A stretch of 15,148 nucleotides of DNA from a bacterium (GTDB lineage Bacteria; Chloroflexota; Dormibacteria; UBA8260; Bog-877). Made by a program: the position numbers and the translations under genes. Below are positions 13,756 to 15,148 of this stretch, piece after piece (the first letter of the stretch is position 1; the number at the start of each line of letters is the position of its first letter). The notes beneath the pieces are model-generated. The model searched no databases. It was not told the DNA's origin and saw only the letters and a program-made list of their open reading frames with translations. The stretch is taken from NCBI GenBank assembly GCA_021791345.1, contig JAJYWT010000030.1, positions 1-15,148 of the forward strand, written 5' to 3'.

Positions 13756-15148
13756 AGGTCTTCTCCATGCGCCAGCCGCGCGATCCCCTCCAAGGGGATG
13801 CTCAGCCAGTCAGGGCGGGTGCGGAGCTCGTAATCGACCTCGTAGAGCGCCTGGCCAATCTCCAGCAGCGCCAACAAGGCCTGCTGGTCCTCACCCGCGG
13901 GGCCGATCAGGGAGTCAATCCCCGGCTCCTGACGATAGGCGTCCCAGAACTCATTCCGCATGATCGCGGCCCAACTTCTGCCGTAGGGGGCGAGGGTACG
14001 CGCCGTGGCCTCATCGGGGTGGGCCTGCTGCCGGAGGGCGACCGCCGCCGCATAGTCGAAGGACCGGAGCATGCCGGCCACGTCCTGGAGCGGGCTGGCG
14101 TGCTCGGAGCGCTCCTGGATGGATGAGGCGGGGCGTCCCTCGAAGTCCAGGACATGCCAGCCGTCATCGGTGCGGAGCACCTGCCCGAGGTGGAGGTCGC
14201 CGTGGATGCGGATCACCAACCCGGTCGGTTGGGCACGCTCCGTCTGCCGGAGCAGCATCTGGACGCGCGCCCGGCTGACGCGCAGTGGCTCCAACCTGGG
14301 GTCGGGATTGGCCAGCAGCGCCTCGAGGTGGTGCTGGATCCTTGCTCGGGCGCGGGCCAGGTCCGCGGTGGTGGCGGCGCGGGCGCGAACCTCCGGCTTG
14401 AGGTGCGGCATGGCCAGCGCCAGATGCATCCTGGCTACCAGCGTTCCCAGCTCCCGAGAGGCGGCCGTGAAGGCTCCGCCTTGTGACCGAACGGCATGGT
14501 CGCAGGTCTGCCGGGACGGGACCTCGCCGTCCGCGTCGGGAAGCAGGTCGGCCTGGAGGTCGCGCAGGGATGTGAGCGCCAGGGTGAACCCGTCGGTCCC
14601 GTTGCGCAGATACGTCTGCAGAATCCCCAGGGAGTGAGCCTCGCCGTTCCAGGATGCTTCGACCGCCAGCCAGGGCTTGGCGATTCCGGAGAAGCCCGCA
14701 ACGTCCAGGGCCTCGAGGAGCTCCAGCTCGGGGTTCGCTCCCGGCCAGAGCCGGCGGAAGACCTTGAGCAGCAGCCTTTCGCCGAACACGACCATGGAGT
14801 TGCTCTGCTCCAGCGCCAGGGTCCGAGCCGACAACGGGGATGGGATCGGTGCCGGCTCGGGCCCCAGGCTGCGGACCCGCAGTTCTCCGGAGGGCTCGCC
14901 GGTCACGATCCCCGCCTCCCGAAGCCGCTCCAGCAGCATGGTCGCGTATTCCGGGTCGGCCAGGACGTCGGTCACCCAAAGCCCACCTTCCTCGCCCGCC
15001 GCGTCCGGTCCTGGCAGCCGGGCCACTATGGATGGGGCGGGCGGGGCTGGGGTGATCTCCTCAGAACGCACCCCCAGCGGCAGCTGGTAGCGGGCTGAGC
15101 TGCCGTCCGCGAAGGTGACTTCGACCACGGCGACCAGGACGGCAGGAA
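13752..15148 (-). CDS. mak: maltokinase Mak, 5' end cut by the right edge (partial)
   Basis: Maltokinase phosphorylates maltose to maltose-1-phosphate with ATP, feeding the glucan-extending enzyme GlgE. The visible protein has SNSMVVFGERLLLKVFRRLWPG (ATP-binding lysine in LLLK), a long helical region, the catalytic loop RIHGDLHLGQVL and metal-binding DFEGRP, the aminoglycoside-phosphotransferase-like kinase signature of Mak/Pep2. A GTG at 15128 could start a 458-residue protein, but the frame stays open to the window edge (PAVLVAV then VEVTFADGSSARYQLPLGV). Known maltokinases have about 40-50 residues before the equivalent VDVTYTDG strand, including a QRWF/Y.GK segment. So the true start lies beyond 15148, either as a stand-alone mak or as the C-terminal half of a TreS-Mak fusion. 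It overlaps glgB by GTGA. Confidence 0.9.
   Translation of the reverse strand, partial: PAVLVAVVEVTFADGSSARYQLPLGVRSEEITPAPPAPSIVARLPGPDAAGEEGGLWVTDVLADPEYATMLLERLREAGIVTGEPSGELRVRSLGPEPAPIPSPLSARTLALEQSNSMVVFGERLLLKVFRRLWPGANPELELLEALDVAGFSGIAKPWLAVEASWNGEAHSLGILQTYLRNGTDGFTLALTSLRDLQADLLPDADGEVPSRQTCDHAVRSQGGAFTAASRELGTLVARMHLALAMPHLKPEVRARAATTADLARARARIQHHLEALLANPDPRLEPLRVSRARVQMLLRQTERAQPTGLVIRIHGDLHLGQVLRTDDGWHVLDFEGRPASSIQERSEHASPLQDVAGMLRSFDYAAAVALRQQAHPDEATARTLAPYGRSWAAIMRNEFWDAYRQEPGIDSLIGPAGEDQQALLALLEIGQALYEVDYELRTRPDWLSIPLEGIARLAHGEDL
13763..13766 (-). promoter_or_regulatory. Shine-Dalgarno of glgB
   Basis: GGAG (in ATGGAGAAG on the minus strand) lies 7 bases before GTG 13755, inside the end of the maltokinase gene. 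It supports GTG 13755 as the glgB start at the GTGA overlap. Confidence 0.6.

Noticed and set aside
1..15148. CRISPR arrays, tRNA or rRNA genes, insertion sequences, prophage
   Set aside because: No regularly spaced repeats, cloverleaf-like sequence, transposase or integrase motif, or flanking duplication was seen by eye on either strand.

Overview
The window is a dense, strongly GC-rich bacterial chromosome segment with few non-coding gaps. Starts are often GTG or TTG, stop and start codons often overlap by four bases, and two genes appear to be leaderless. It has MutS and MutL (most Actinobacteria lack both), a LexA with Bacillus-like operators, and a maltokinase-glgB pair of the GlgE glycogen pathway. 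Together these suggest a Terrabacteria lineage such as Chloroflexota or Dormibacterota. That placement is inference; nothing here proves the taxon.

Left part (1-6825, plus strand): one tight operon, miaB (3' end only) - mutS - mutL - miaA - hflX. Gaps are 6 bases or four-base ATGA/TTGA overlaps. It joins DNA mismatch repair (MutS plus an endonuclease-type MutL, so no MutH is needed) to the two enzymes that make ms2i6A37 in tRNA (MiaA, MiaB) and to the ribosome-associated GTPase HflX.

Middle part (6850-9644): an SOS module. lexA is on the minus strand, behind a promoter with one good and one weaker LexA-box-like site. Divergent from it is a 443-residue multi-pass membrane protein of unknown function. 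Its likely TTG start overlaps the stop of an 8-codon leader ORF that carries the only good Shine-Dalgarno nearby. Then comes a small membrane-anchored LysM protein with a near-consensus sigma70-type promoter, a perfect 6-bp inverted repeat bracketing the -10 element, and a Bacillus-type LexA box over the predicted transcription start. By architecture and context it is a candidate SOS-induced cell-division inhibitor like YneA or Rv2719c.

Right part (9608-15148): a minus-strand FMN-binding split-barrel (pyridoxamine-phosphate-oxidase-like) protein overlaps the LysM gene tail to tail. A plus-strand serine hydrolase of the class C beta-lactamase/penicillin-binding-protein type follows. Last is a minus-strand pair: maltokinase, whose 5' end lies beyond the right edge, then glgB overlapping it by GTGA. 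These two would turn maltose into maltose-1-phosphate and branch the alpha-glucan made from it; treS and glgE would be expected outside the window.

I saw no tRNA, rRNA, CRISPR array, insertion sequence or phage gene. The strongest lead is the predicted LexA-controlled LysM gene; the next is the leader ORF in front of the membrane protein.
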